DNA from: Adenophora triphylla var. japonica
Taxonomy: Eukaryota; Streptophyta; Magnoliopsida; Asterales; Campanulaceae
Direction: 5' to 3'
NCBI GenBank assembly: GCA_022495995.1
Contig: JAFEMH010001236.1
Span: 62,001-126,000 of the forward strand
DNA: 64,000 nt
The position numbers were made by a program, and so were the translations under genes. Each line of letters opens with the position of its first letter. Position 1 is the first letter of the stretch. The notes beneath the pieces were generated by a model. The model was not told the origin of the DNA. It worked only from the letters and a program-made list of their open reading frames with translations, and did no database searches. Shown in pieces: positions 42,536-54,096 of this stretch.

Positions 42536-45133
42536 TCTGATCAAGAGGACACCGCCTTCATAACACCCACAGTATCTATTGTTATATTGCTATGCCTTTT
42601 GGACTAAAAAATGTAGGTGCAACATATCAAAGGCTCGTGAACAAGATGTTCAAGGACCAGATTGGGGACACGGTGGAGGTATACATTGATGACATGGTGG
42701 TGAAATCCAAGAAAGCTGAAGACCACATAAACCACCTATCTCAGGCCTTCGACATCTTGGATTGTTTCAATATGAAACTCAATCCAAGAAATGCAATTTC
42801 GGAATGAAGGCAGGAAAGTTCTTAGGTTACATGGTGACTAAGAGAGGCATTGAAGCCACCCGGAGCAAGTTCGCGCCATTATCAACATGTCATCACCTCA
42901 ATCCGTCAAGGACATCCAAAGATTGACAGGGAAGGTTGCTGTACTCACCTGGTTCATATCCAAATCATCCGATCGATGCAAGCCCTTCTATGACATCTTA
43001 AGAAAGAACAAGAAGTTCTAGTGGGAGGACCACCATGAACAAGCTTTTCAAGACCTCAAAACTTACTTGTCGACACCTCCGTTATTGGCCAAACCTCGGG
43101 AAGGCGAACACCTCTACATCTACCTAGCAAGATCGTAAAGCGCCGTAAGCGCAGCCTTGGCTAATGAGCGAGATGGTCTTCAACAACCCATCTATTATAT
43201 AAGTAAGACACTCTTAGATGCGGAGACCGTGTATTCTCATTTACAAAAGTTAATTCTAGCTTTAATAACCGCATCCATTAAATTAAGACACTATTTTGAA
43301 ACACATACTATAATTGTGCGTACTAACTATCCTATTAAGAATGTCATGAGAAAACCAGAGATGTCAGGTAGGATGGCTAAGTGGTCCGTGCGCTTAAGCA
43401 CTTACGACATCAAATATGAGCCAAGAACAAAGCAATAAAATCTCGTGCTCTAGCTGATTTTGTGGCCGACTTTAGTCCAACCATGCAACAAGAAGTAGAG
43501 TTTCGGCAATTACAGGATGATGACATCTCAAGAATATGGACACTCTATACGAGATGGCGCTTTGAACATGAGAGGAACAGTCTTGGAGTCGTACTAAAGT
43601 CGCCACAAGGGGACATAATACCACAATCCATCACCGCAGCTTTAAAGCTACCAATAATGAGGCAGAGTACGAGGCATTAATTGCGAGGCTTACAAGTGGC
43701 CCAGACCTGGATATCAAGCACATCAGGGTGTTTTTGTATTATTTGCTGATTGTCAACCATTACAACGGGTCCTACATAGCAAAAAATGTGAAGATGACGA
43801 CATATTTGGAAATAGTGAAAATCATGGCGGCCAAATTCAAAACATTTACTTTGGAGCAGGAGCCGCGAGAAGAAAACTCACAAGCAGATGCTCTGGCAAA
43901 CTTAGGCTCAGCCTTCAAAAGCATTTCACAGAAAAGTATTCCAATTGTGCATGTTGACATCCCAACAATTGAACGTCTTGAGTTGTTTGCCTTAAATGTC
44001 GACATCCTTCCCAAATTCAAAGAAGAACCCTCATGGACAACCCCTATAATCAAGTATCTCCAAGATGATACAATCTCAGCAGAAGAGATAAACACTCGAG
44101 CATCCAGGGTAAGGTTATCTAAGTATTTACTTATCGATAACTTTTGTTTAGGAAATCTGCTGCAGGTCACTACTTGAGATGTCTAGAAGCAGACCGAGCA
44201 CAACAGGTTTTGATGGAGCTGCATGAAGGGCAATGTGGAAATCATACCGGGGGCAGAAGCCCATATACCAAGGCTCTAAATATGGGCTACTTTTGGCCCA
44301 CAATGCAAAAAGACGCGGCATTATGCAAAGAAATGTGACTCCGTCACGCACGGCGACATCCTACACCAACCAGCTGAATTGTTGCATCCTATCTTGTCGC
44401 CATGGCCACTCATGGTTTGGGGAATGGATATCGTAGGGAAATTGCCAAGAGCTTCGGGAGGAAAAGTTTTTCTACTAGCCATGATAGATTACTTCTCCAA
44501 ATGGGTAGAAGCTGAAGCATATGTACAGGTTCGCGACAAGGAAGTTATTTCTTTCATCAAAAGGAACATATTCAGCAAGTTTGGAATATCTTCAGACAAT
44601 GGCTCCCAGTTTATCAGTCGGAAAACGCAGGACTTCTTGACAAGGTGGGGAGTTAAGATGGTGACATCTTCACCCGTTCACCCTCAAGCAAACGGACAAG
44701 CAAAATCAAGCAACAACATTATCCTGAGCAACTTAAAGAGAAGGCTAGACCAAAAGAAGGGAAGATGGGCTGAAGAGCTACCAATGGTCTTATGGGCCGA
44801 CGGGACGACATCCAAAAATGCTACCGGTCGACACCCTACTCTAGTGTTTGGGTCGAGTCAGACATTCCAGCAGAAGTTCTGTTACCTACAGCAAGATATG
44901 GTTTGTTGACATCTGAACATAATAAGGACATCTTGACACATGATTTAGATACTATAGACGAACTAAGAGATATGGCCAAAATTCGGATGGCAGCATATCA
45001 GCAAAGAGTAGCCAGGTCTTATAACAAAAATGTAAGACTTAGAAGATTCCAAGTAGGAGATTTAGTCTTACGAAAGGCATTTCAAAAATACAAAAGAGCT
45101 CAACGCAGGCAAACTTGCCCCAAAGTGGGAACA
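42536..45133 (+). pseudogene. Gypsy-2 copy 1 pol remnant (RT C-terminal part, RNase H, integrase)
   Basis: The sequence enters mid-RT (EPSDQEDTAFITPT). It carries VEVYIDDMVVKSKKAEDHI near 42675, RNase H (QQPIYYISKTLLDAETVYSH), a second RNase H segment, and integrase ([53 protein letters not shown]). The integrase Glu of the DDE triad reads Lys (QAKSSN in place of QAESSN in copy 2). Many frameshifts. Ends at about 45133. Confidence 0.85.
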
Positions 45134-45362
45134 AACATTTTGAAACGAAAAGAGTATATAATGTTACAAATATCTCTCTCTTTTATTTCTTATCCAACTT
45201 GGATCAAATAGCTTTACATAATCAAAAATGAATGTGTACCATTCTGGATAGTAGTGATTCATTTATATCTTCTCGCAGAGCGGCATACCTAAAAAAGAAA
45301 GCTTAGGTTGTCTAATTTTTCAACGCGTCATTACAATAATTGTTTTCGACTATCTCTATATA

Positions 45363-45799
45363 CTCTCTCCATCCCAATAAGAGCTTTCCTTTTTGTCATT
45401 TTGGGTGTTCTGCTAATAGCTTTTACTTTTTTTTTTTGGCAAAGGAATCTTTACTATTTCCTCCACTCATTCTCTCTCCTCATTATTTTAAGAGCAAGTT
45501 TTGGGAGAAACTAGTTTCTCCATAAATTATAAAAAGTCCACTTTTTTTCTACTTGCAAGTAGTTAGCGAATATTTAGGAACAGTTTATAAAACAGGACTT
45601 TCTATGACTTAAGGAGAAACTAGTTTCCCCCAAAATCTTGTGTTATTTTAATACTCACAACACTATTATAATTTACTATTCCCTCTACTCATTCTCTCTC
45701 CTATTTTCAAATTACACTCACAACATTTTTACTTCCCTCCCATTTCCTTAATTTGCGTGATTTTTAAAAAAGTGGAAGTAATTGTTGGGACGGAGGGAG
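45363..45799. mobile_element. Stowaway-like MITE with a nested element
   Basis: Ends CTCTCTCCATCCCAATAAGAG and TTGTTGGGACGGAGGGAG, with TA on the right (45800-45801). Without the 160-base insertion at 45492-45651 it resembles the MITE at 48348-48624. Confidence 0.85.
45492..45642. mobile_element. Nested 151-bp MITE with 9-bp target duplication
   Basis: Ends GCAAGTTTTGGGAGAAACTAG and the complement of CAAGATTTTGGGGGAAACTAG. The duplication TTATTTTAA is at 45483-45491 and 45643-45651. Nine bases suggests a Mutator-like origin. Confidence 0.78.
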
Positions 45800-46859
45800 T
45801 ATATAAAAGCAAGATAGTCTTGCTTTTCCCCCAAAAGCCAGGGGTATTTTAGACATTTCATAGGGTGGCAAAAATGAATTTAACAAGAAAGAAAAAACAC
45901 ATGGCGCGTTAGAATGGATAGAATTTGGCGCGTGGATTACACGCGCCGAAAACGGCGCGTCTGTACAATGGAATTGTTTTTTTTTTTTAAATTTTCGGAC
46001 AGGTGTTGAATCCTCATTGAAGGGCAATTTGGTCATTTCCATCAATGGCAGAATTGATAATATATTACAATACACGTGTCACCTGTTCATTGGTAGGTTT
46101 TATTTCAATTTTTTTTCCTCCTATTTCTTTTACCTCAATTATTTTATATTAAATTAATTTTTTAAAAAAAAAAATTACACCAAAATTCATAATTTCTTTT
46201 TCTCTATAAATAGAGACTTCTTTAATTTGATTTGAACACAGAAAAAAATTCCTCTTTTTTAAATTTTAATTTGTTAATTATCCTTTGCTAATTTTTTAAT
46301 TTCTTTTTAGTGAAAATTAATTAAGTGTTAAATATTTTTTTAATTATAAATGATAATGATAATAATAATTTTACTAATAAAAGAAATAAAGAATGAGTGG
46401 AATGGGATAAATAGTGAAGATTTCCTTCTATTTTGGACAGTATCAATTGATGTGGGACGGATCAAAAAGGAAATAAGTATCAATTGGTGTGGGAGGAGTG
46501 AGTATATATATAGGGCGGAGTGTGATGAATGTGAGTTTGAGTTTCTATTTAATAAGTGGGATGGGGTAATATGTTTATTGAGTTCTTTCATATGATTTCA
46601 ACACAGAAAAAAATTCCTCTTTTTTAAATATAAATATGGTTATTATCCTTTGCTAATTTTTCAATTTCTGTTTAGTGAAAATTAATTAAGTGTGAAGTAT
46701 AATTTTTAATTATAAATGATAATATAATAATAATAATGATAATAAAAATAAAAATTTTACTAATAAAAAAAATATAAAATATAAAATAAAATAAAAGTGA
46801 TGGGGTATAGGATGATGAGTTGGAATTGTGTTGAATATGTATATATAAAATGAGTTGGT
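45800..46859. other. AT-rich intergenic region with internal duplications
   Basis: No gene seen. A block at about 46230-46345 (CACAGAAAAAAATTCCTC and on) recurs at about 46598-46715. A block at 46508-46590 (GGGCGGAGTGTGATGAATGT) recurs at 49131-49205, beyond the Mutator-like element and the MITE nest. GGCGCG words stand at 45902-45960. Confidence 0.6.
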
Positions 46860-48109
46860 CTTATAAAAAACTAGTTTTTTCTTAAGATATGAAAAAACGT
46901 GTTTTCAAATTAAGCGGTGGCAATTTTGTAATTACTGGCAACCATGTTCAAAATAAACGGTGGCATTTTTGTAATTACTGGTTTCCCCGTTTATGCCGGT
47001 GTACATTTAGCAGGCGCCGGTGTGATAAAGTGCCGGTCCATGTATCACAAAATGCCAGTGAAAAAAGTGCCAGTACCAATTTAACAAAGTGCCAGTGTAA
47101 CTGGCACTTGCACTTTGTTAAACTGGCACTGACACTTTTATATGGGCACTTTTATATACATGAACGGGCACTCTTCACACTGGCACTCTGTTACACTAAC
47201 ACTGGCACTTTGTTACACTAATATTTTTGCTGGCTCTCAAAAACACAAGCACTGGCATTCAAAAAAATATGGACTGGCATTTGAAAACACATTTACTGGC
47301 ACTCAAAAATGCATATACTGGCACTCAAAAACACTGATAATTATTTTTGCTGATATTCAAAAAAATATGAACTGGCATTCAAAAAAACATGGACTGGCAT
47401 TCAAAATTACAAGAATCGGCATTCAAAAATACATTGACACTCGCTACACACTTACTGGCACTCTATTATACACTAACGGGCACTCAATTATTCACCAACG
47501 GGCACTTGATTATACACTAACGGGCACTTGATTATACACTAACGGGCACTCAATTATACACCAACGGGCACTTGATTATACATAAACTGGCACTCATAAA
47601 AACAAAAACTGGCATTAGTTTGAACTGGAACGGGCACATAATTCCTGCCGGTGCAGAAGTAACGACTGGAGTTTTGGATCCCAATTTTCCAGTTATCTGC
47701 AATTCATCAAATCACTAATCAAATGCGTTTATGTAAGCAAGTTTCTCCCATAAACACAAACCCAGCAACCGTTTCTCTCTCCTCTCTCTAAACCCTCTCA
47801 TAAATTCCGGCGGATTCCCATTGTCTCCGGCGATCTCTTCCCATTCCTCACTTATTCCGGCCAAAATCCCCTTACAAAGTTTCTCCCCTCACCATAAACC
47901 TTCAGATTAACCAATCCTTGTTCCAATCCGGGGTGCTTCTTCTTAAACCCTTGAAGATTCCGGTGAGCTTGTTGAATTTTCCGGCGGGGTTTGCAGAGTC
48001 TGGCGAGCCTGTTTAGTTTTTCGGACAGATTTTTTCCACCAATATTGAAAGGTTCAGTGTTCACCTATGAAATCAAAACTTCTGAGGAAGAAGACGACGC
48101 ATTGCGTCT

Positions 48110-48146
<37 letters not shown>

Positions 48147-48226
48147 TCTGCGTTGTGTGTGTGACTGTGCGTGGACCGGTAAAACACGTTTTTTGTTAAG
48201 TTAACAAAAAACGCGTTTTTTATAAG
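46860..48226. mobile_element. Mutator-like non-autonomous element with CTGGCACT array
   Basis: Terminal inverted repeats CTTATAAAAAACTAGTTTTT and CTTATAAAAAACGCGTTTTT continue to AAAAACGTGTTTT on both sides (about 45 bases, imperfect). The left half is filled by an irregular CTGGCACT array; the right half (47740-48110) has leader-like CTCTCTCC and TCCGGCGA sequence, possibly captured from a gene. I do not see a clean target duplication, so the exact ends are uncertain. Confidence 0.6.
46935..47640. repeat. Irregular array of CTGGCACT / CGGGCACT words
   Basis: About 25 copies of CTGGCA(C/T)T, GGGCACT or the inverse AGTGCCAG occur with spacers of 10-35 bases. The left part has both orientations, the right part one. 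Spacers often contain CAAAAA, TTACACTA or TATACACTAA. Confidence 0.9.
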
Positions 48227-48347
48227 TTTTTGGCATATAAAATATATAGGGATATTTAATATAATAATAATCTATATCTATATACTCCCTCCGTCTCAAC
48301 ATTTTATAGACTTTTAGTTTTTCACGGGAATTAAGGAGAAAGTATTA

Positions 48348-48624
48348 CTCCCTCCGTCCCAACAATTACTTCCACTTTTTTAAAAATCACGCAAATTAAG
48401 GAAATGGGAGGGAAGTAAAGATGTTGTGAGTGTAATTTGAAAATAGGAGAGAGAATGAGTGGAGGGAATAGTAAATTATAATAGTGTTGTGAGTATTAAA
48501 ATAATGAGGAGAGAGAATGAGTGGAGGAAATAGTAAAGATTCCTTTGCCAAAAAAGGAAAGTGAAAGCTATTAGCGGGACACCCAAAATGGCAAAAAGGG
48601 AAGCTCTTATTGGGACGGAGGGAG
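48348..48624. mobile_element. Nested MITE b
   Basis: Ends CTCCCTCCGTCCCAACAATT and TTATTGGGACGGAGGGAG, flanked by TA at 48346-48347 and 48625-48626. It is the same subfamily as 45363-45799 in reverse. Confidence 0.88.
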
Positions 48625-48777
48625 TATATTAAAAGTGTTGTGAGTGTGAAAATAAAATAGTAGAGAGAATGAGTGGAGAGAGTAGTAAATTATAATGGTG
48701 ATGTGAGTATTAAAATAATGTAGGAGAGAGAATGAGTGGAGGGAATAGTAAAGATTTCTTTCCATTTTAGGAAAGTA

Positions 48778-49065
48778 CTCCCTCCGTCCCGGCCGAAAAG
48801 CCACAAATTTCCATTTTGGGCGTCCCATTTAAAAAGGCACTTTTCCAAAAAGGAAAGTTTTTATTACTATTTCACCCACTCATTCTCTCTCCTACTTTAC
48901 TTTTACACTCATAACATTCTCTCTCCTAACTATTCATCCCACTCATTCTCTCTCCTATTTAATGTTTCATACTCACAACATTTACACTTTTTCTCTTTCC
49001 TACATCACTTTCCTTAATTTGCGTGCGAGGCACAAACTTTGCCTTTAGGGCCGGGACGGAGGGAG
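48778..49065. mobile_element. Nested MITE c
   Basis: Ends CTCCCTCCGTCCCGGCC and GGGCCGGGACGGAGGGAG, flanked by TA at 48776-48777 and 49066-49067. A different subfamily, with GC-rich subterminal bases. Confidence 0.88.
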
Positions 49066-49124
49066 TATATATTATTGTGGGACACCCAAAAAGGAAAGTT
49101 TATATTATCATGGGACGGAGGGAG

Positions 49125-50429
49125 TATATAGGGCGGAGTGTGATGAATGTGAGTTTGGGTTTCTATTTAATAAGTGGGATGGGGTAATATGGTTATTGAG
49201 TTTATTTTAATTCTATACATCAAACAATTTATTTAATTTTTCTTAATTTTTTTTTGAAACATAGTAAATAAAGTATTAATAAATTTGTCAATTTTTCTAT
49301 CGGTCTAAAAAAATTGTGTATTTATGAAGACGATTATCGGAAATTATGGTAATCATTTTAATTTTTCGTGTACAAATTGGTATTTTAAAAGAGGGAGAGG
49401 AATGAGTGGAATGAGTGGGTTGAGTTTGATGAGGTAGCGGTGGGAATTTTTTTTTCATTTAACACAATTGTTAGTGTTTTTAGGATTTTGATTTTTTCTT
49501 CTCAAAATTAAATAAGTTAAATTGAAAATAAATATCATATTTATGTTCATGATGAGTTAATGTAAATAAATATGTTGTTGTATCTTATATTGTGAGTCTA
49601 ATTGTAAATGTGTGAAAGTTAAATTTGTAATGTTCTTAAATAAAAAATTAATAAGTTATTAGAATTTAATTTGAAAAAGAATTTAGATATTTTTTCTTTT
49701 ATTGGATTAAATGGGTGAAGTAGGGTTTTCGACTGAGAGTAAAAGAGAATTAGTACGGATTGCATATTAAAGTTGAGGAGAATAAAAGGGGTAGATTAAG
49801 TTTTCATTTGGAGCGGAACAAAGAAAATCAAATTATTTCGGTATGCATTGCATGAATATTTAAATTTTCTAGCCAAAATCTTAATAAAAAATAATATATT
49901 AATTTATATTGGGACAGAGATAATAGTACTATTATATTAATTTATATACATAAATCTTAAGAATATTATCAAACATTAATATTAATGAAGTATGTGAAAA
50001 TTAAACGTGGATGTAGAAGTTGAATATGATTTAAGAACGAAATGACTTATCGAAAATTGAAAGTGATGATGTTTGACAGTTCCAGAAGTTTTATTTGCTT
50101 GGAGAATTATTGTAGTGAAGAGTTCTGAATTGCAGTTGAAGAAAAGGATTGAGAGACTTATAACTAGGATAAATTACTCTTCTCCAATTGTCAACAAAAA
50201 TTACGCGACACTGTGGGCAAATTATATTTTCTTAATCACATGTTTCTTAACTAAATTACATTTATCATGTTCAATACGCGATAATTATGTTTTACATAAA
50301 AAATACATGTTTACTTCTTTCGTAACATTGAAAAAAGGACATCAAACGTAAATATTATTGAATAGAATAGAAATTCGCGTATAATGCGCGTTTTAAATAT
50401 GTACAAACTATTTAAGCGTTAGTAACTGT
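49125..50429. other. AT-rich sequence, likely body of a Helitron
   Basis: No coding domain seen. It ends at a Helitron-like 3' terminus. The 5' TC end could not be placed. Confidence 0.35.
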
Positions 50430-50456
50430 CCGTGCATCGCACGGGAGTAATACTAG
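50430..50456 (+). mobile_element. Helitron 3' terminus
   Basis: A hairpin CCGTGC-ATC-GCACGG (50430-50444) is followed by GAGTAATA and CTAG (50453-50456), then T. A short GC hairpin about 10 bases before CTRR, inserted between A and T, is the classic Helitron end. Confidence 0.65.
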
Positions 50457-50517
50457 TTATTATATATAACTCATTATTATGTTTATTTTACTTTTTAATT
50501 TCCTCCGATATCTCATA

Positions 50518-50540
50518 CTCCCTCCGTCCCACAATAATAT
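50518..50540. mobile_element. MITE, left fragment, split by Gypsy-2 copy 2
   Basis: CTCCCTCCGTCCCACAATAA begins a MITE after TA. It resumes at 60329 beyond the gypsy element; AATAT at 50536-50540 is the target duplication. Confidence 0.85.
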
Positions 50541-51144
50541 TGTTTTGGTAAAAAAAAATAATAGTGTTGAATCTTAACTTTGACAAGTGTGTGGATTAAA
50601 CAACAAGAAGGGGACTGTGGGATTCGACTAAATGAAACAAAAACATGGAAAGAAAGAATGACACCACGATTTGTTAACGAGGAAAACCTTAGAGGTGATA
50701 ACCTCTTTGGAAAAAAACCCCGGGAGTTAGGTCTCCAACCTTAAAAGTTTCACTATAGTAATTGAGTTACAACTGTGGAAGATGATGGAGAGGATTACAA
50801 GAGAGATGTGCGTAGAGTGTGTGAGTATGAGAGTGTGTATTTTTTCGTCTCCATATCCCCTTAAATAAAAGAAAGTATGAACGGGTCAAAGTTGTTTCTA
50901 CAATCTCAGGAATAATCTTATCTTCTTCAACGTCCGTGAGATCAAGTCATCCTTGCCGTTTGAAGATGTGTTGAACGTGCTAGAAAAATATCTCGTATTC
51001 TTCTCTCTTATTCACTGAAAAATAATAATAAAGATATTAGGAAAAATCAAATAAGTAAATATTAAAACGATACTTACAGTGCAATAACATCTTGACTTGC
51101 AGGAGCAACTGAAGATGTCACCATGCTGAAAAATACCCACAACA
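50541..51144 (-). repeat. 3' LTR of Gypsy-2 copy 2
   Basis: The LTR is 604 bp; the plus strand reads TGTTTTGGTAAAAA to ATACCCACAACA. A purine-rich TTTTTGGGGACAAAT on the minus strand (51145 on) is the polypurine tract. Confidence 0.92.
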
Positions 51145-51471
51145 ATTTGTCCCCAAAAATATTTGGCTATCTTGGCAATTGAAGAGGCAAAATGTTTTTC
51201 TCCCAATAAATGCTCAACTGTCAGCTTGCATGATGGGACGGGTATTGTGAAACGTGGAGAAAATGGACGGTTGGGGAGTAATGCTTAGGAAAAAGTGGTT
51301 TTTTGGAAATAGAGTTCTTTTTTAATTTAAATAACCGCTTGAAAGGCTTAATAAGCTTCTCAAACCTTCCTTTTCATCACTGCTTGCTACGGCGCTGTTC
51401 TTCTTCAAGGTAAAAATTTCTCCGTTTCTTATTTTCATCCATTGTTTACTTCTCTCTTTTGTCTGTCAACC

Positions 51472-53217
51472 ATGGGTAGAACTAGGTGGAGTTCGTCCAA
51501 AACTAAGAGCGCCCCATCCCCACAAGGTCCCACAGAGATTAGTCTAACTGATTTTGTGAGTGAAAATCTCCTTGCGAAACCGGATGAGGAGACTTGTTTG
51601 TTTAGTGATACCCAAATAGAATCACTAAAACAACAATGTTACTTCCCGAAAGGTGCAATTTTTCACCCTTTTTCTGTAAATCTTAGGTCTGACTTTGTTT
51701 CCGCCAAATGGATCTGCTTTCATGAGTATCCCTTTCTTCTAGGGTTTAGTTATCCCTTCCCATTGTTGGTTTCTGAGTTTTTTCAAAAGACCCAACTTGC
51801 CTATACTCAACTGATGCCCATGACTTGGAGAGTTTTTGATTTTATTATCAAAGTGAACAGGGAGAATGGGTTAAACCTAGGGCTTCATGAGATAGCCTAT
51901 TCGTACGATCTCCAACCTTTCGGTTCAAAAAGATATCTTTTTAGGAAAAGGTCAGGTAGGAATTCCTTAATGAGCACCACATCTTCTAGTGATAGGGGAT
52001 GGAAAAATAGGTTTTTCTTTTTTGATAGGGCATCCATTGGAGAAGGGAATGAGAAATCAAGCAAGTGGAACAAGGGAGGTACTTGAATTCCTAACTTTGT
52101 GTCTTTTTGTTCTTGAAACAAACTGAAATCGTAATTGTTCTTACCTCTTTGCGTATATTGACCGGGGAGAACTACTTCCACCGGCCGAGGACACCTTGGC
52201 CAAAATTGACGAATTTTTCAAGCTTCCTTTGGACAAGAGATCTCCTAGGGGACTACCGGAATCACCTCCGGTTGTTCCGGAAGATCGTAAAGCGTCAACT
52301 TCCGTCATTATGTCTGGCTGTGTAAGCATGTTGTCTTTTCACTATAGTTTTATCAATTTGATGCATTACACTTCTTGACACTATTCACATGTCAATGCAG
52401 CCTCCAAACCAGCTGTTTCAGATCGGACTTTGATCTTGATGACATTGAGGCCATGGTTGATGAGCCCGCTCTTAAGATTGATATGAAACCTCCGCCTGTT
52501 CCTAAGAAGATCCCTGTTTTAGATGAGAGCGCGGGATTGGCTCCAGTGGTGAGAAAGAGGAAGGCTATTCAAGAGGAGGTGATCGATGTTGGAGATACTT
52601 TTGAAGGAATGCCAAATGGGAGAATTCAAAAAGAAATGTATGAGTTTTGCAAATCAAAAGATGATACTAACCGGGTTTTAACTGTTTCAAAAGTTTTTTA
52701 TAACACCTTTTGATGTCAAGCTATTATTTTACAGGTTGTAGGGTATTTGGAGGATCTGGTAAAAGAAATGGAGATGCTGAAGAAGAAATCTAAAGCTGAT
52801 ATTGCCTTGCTTAAGAAGGAGAAGATAGTATTAGAGAGCAAGGTGAAAGGACATGAAAAGAGCTTGGAGCAACAAGTCAAGTCGTTGGAAGAGCAGGAGC
52901 AGACGGTGAAGGATTTATTGAGCAATTTGGCAAAAAGTGAGGAGGATCATCTTAAGGAGATTGCAGAAGTGAAAAGTTCTTGCAAATTGGCTGCTGCTAA
53001 AACCGTTTCCCAATGTAAGATCAAGATGATAAAGGAGTTCCAGGAAGGGAAGGCTGATAATTGGGATATCAACAAGGAATATGCCCACTTCTCCAAGCTG
53101 ACAGGTGAACCAATAGATGAGGGTGAAGTGTCATCATGCCCATATAAAGCGATTGTAACGGATGCAGCAGAAGTTGGAGAAGTTACCCCCAAAACAACAC
53201 CTGCGGCGGATGCCACC
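51472..53217 (+). pseudogene. Gypsy-2 extra gene on the strand opposite to gag-pol, about four exons
   Basis: Exon 1 is 51472-52078 (MGRTRWSSSKTKSAPSPQGP at the start, later FSYPFPLLVSEFFQKTQLAY and TWRVFDFIIKVNRENGLNL), similar in layout to gypsy-type transposase-like domains. Intron 52079-52169 joins in phase 1 (KG-E-LLPPAED). Exon 2 is 52170-52321, ending at GTAAGC. Exon 3 starts at about 52401 and is frame-shifted at its beginning (SDFDLDDIEAMVDEPALKID, then KRKAIQEE). The last exon, 52735-53217, is coiled coil (EDLVKEMEMLKKKSKADIAL, KGHEKSLEQQVKSLEEQEQT). The donor before the last exon is unresolved. Same place and domain order as the antisense gene of Gypsy-1. Confidence 0.62.
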
Positions 53218-54096
53218 TGAAAAAGGTAAAATAACTCTGTTCTGATTTTTTTTTTTTTTTGATGGTATTACTGGGGTGGAATCCCTAAAGACAATTTTAA
53301 TTTTTGTTTGGTTATGTAATAGGTCCATAAGGACCAAAGACAATTTCTCTTATGTGTTGGGTTGGTCCAACACTTTTGCATTTTAACTTTGGTAGTTTGG
53401 ATGTTGTTTTTAACTTTTTAAGGATGTTTTTAGGGTAACTTTAGCTTAGTTGTGGTTTAGTAATTTTCAAGCATGTCAAGGCTTGTTTTCTTTTGGATGG
53501 TCATTTGTTATGCTCGTAAGGTGACATGTTAGTATGTCAAAGCGGTAGATACTTAAGATGACACGTACATGTCATAACCATAAGAATAAAACATGAGATC
53601 AATCATTTAACTGAGTGGGAATGGGTAAGCTATATGAGTTTACCCATATAGGCCCACCCCACACCTCAATTAAAGAGATAACTTGCGCTCCAGGCGAAGG
53701 TGTGGTAACCTAACATCTTAAGAAAGAGGTAATTAACTCTTTAAATCTTAGAAGGGATTATGTACCTTTACTTGAGAAGAGATGGCCGTCTCTCGATTTG
53801 GGAGGAGAATTCATTGTTCTTCTGACTTTGCGTACTTTCGATATGTCCCCATTTCCTTATGTCAACACCTCATAAGACAAAGACATGTTAAAAATGGACG
53901 TCAACTATGTTGACGCCTCTCCACAAGTTGTGTTAGCGACATCTTGATTTGTAATGAAGTAAGAAAATACTAAATAGAAAAATGGAAGGTTATAAATAAA
54001 CAAAGGATTGTCCATACCTGGGATGAGATGAGTTTAAGGGGAGCATTGTTTAGATGTAATACCTCTTAAGGTGAATGGCGTTCCAACTTTGTGGTA
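53218..54096. other. Spacer between the convergent ends of the extra gene and pol of Gypsy-2
   Basis: No gene seen. Both genes would terminate here. Scattered GACATG and ATGTC words. Confidence 0.6.

Larger units (their letters stand above)
39723..45133 (+). mobile_element. Gypsy-2 copy 1 (Tat-group), internally deleted and 3' truncated
   Basis: It has an LTR (39723-40505), primer site, gag, and pol remnants ending in the middle of the integrase C-terminal region (TCPKVGTNI, near 45130). There is no 3' LTR. Its genes match copy 2 (50541-60323) with many small deletions and frame changes. GACATC/GATGTC words are frequent. Confidence 0.88.
48285..49124. mobile_element. Stowaway-like MITE (outer) split by two other MITEs
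   Basis: The outer ends CTCCCTCCGTCTCAAC and ATCATGGGACGGAGGGAG have flanking TA. Its inner parts match, inverted, the MITE into which Gypsy-2 copy 2 inserted (60329-60579). It is interrupted at 48348-48624 and 48778-49065. Confidence 0.85.

Noticed and set aside
46340..46595. A small gene at 46340-46595
   Set aside because: AT-rich low-complexity translation, part of a duplicated noncoding block.
52693..52734. A 42-base intron before the last exon of the Gypsy-2 extra gene
   Set aside because: It has GT/AG ends and keeps phase, but it is shorter than plant introns normally are, so the true donor is left open.
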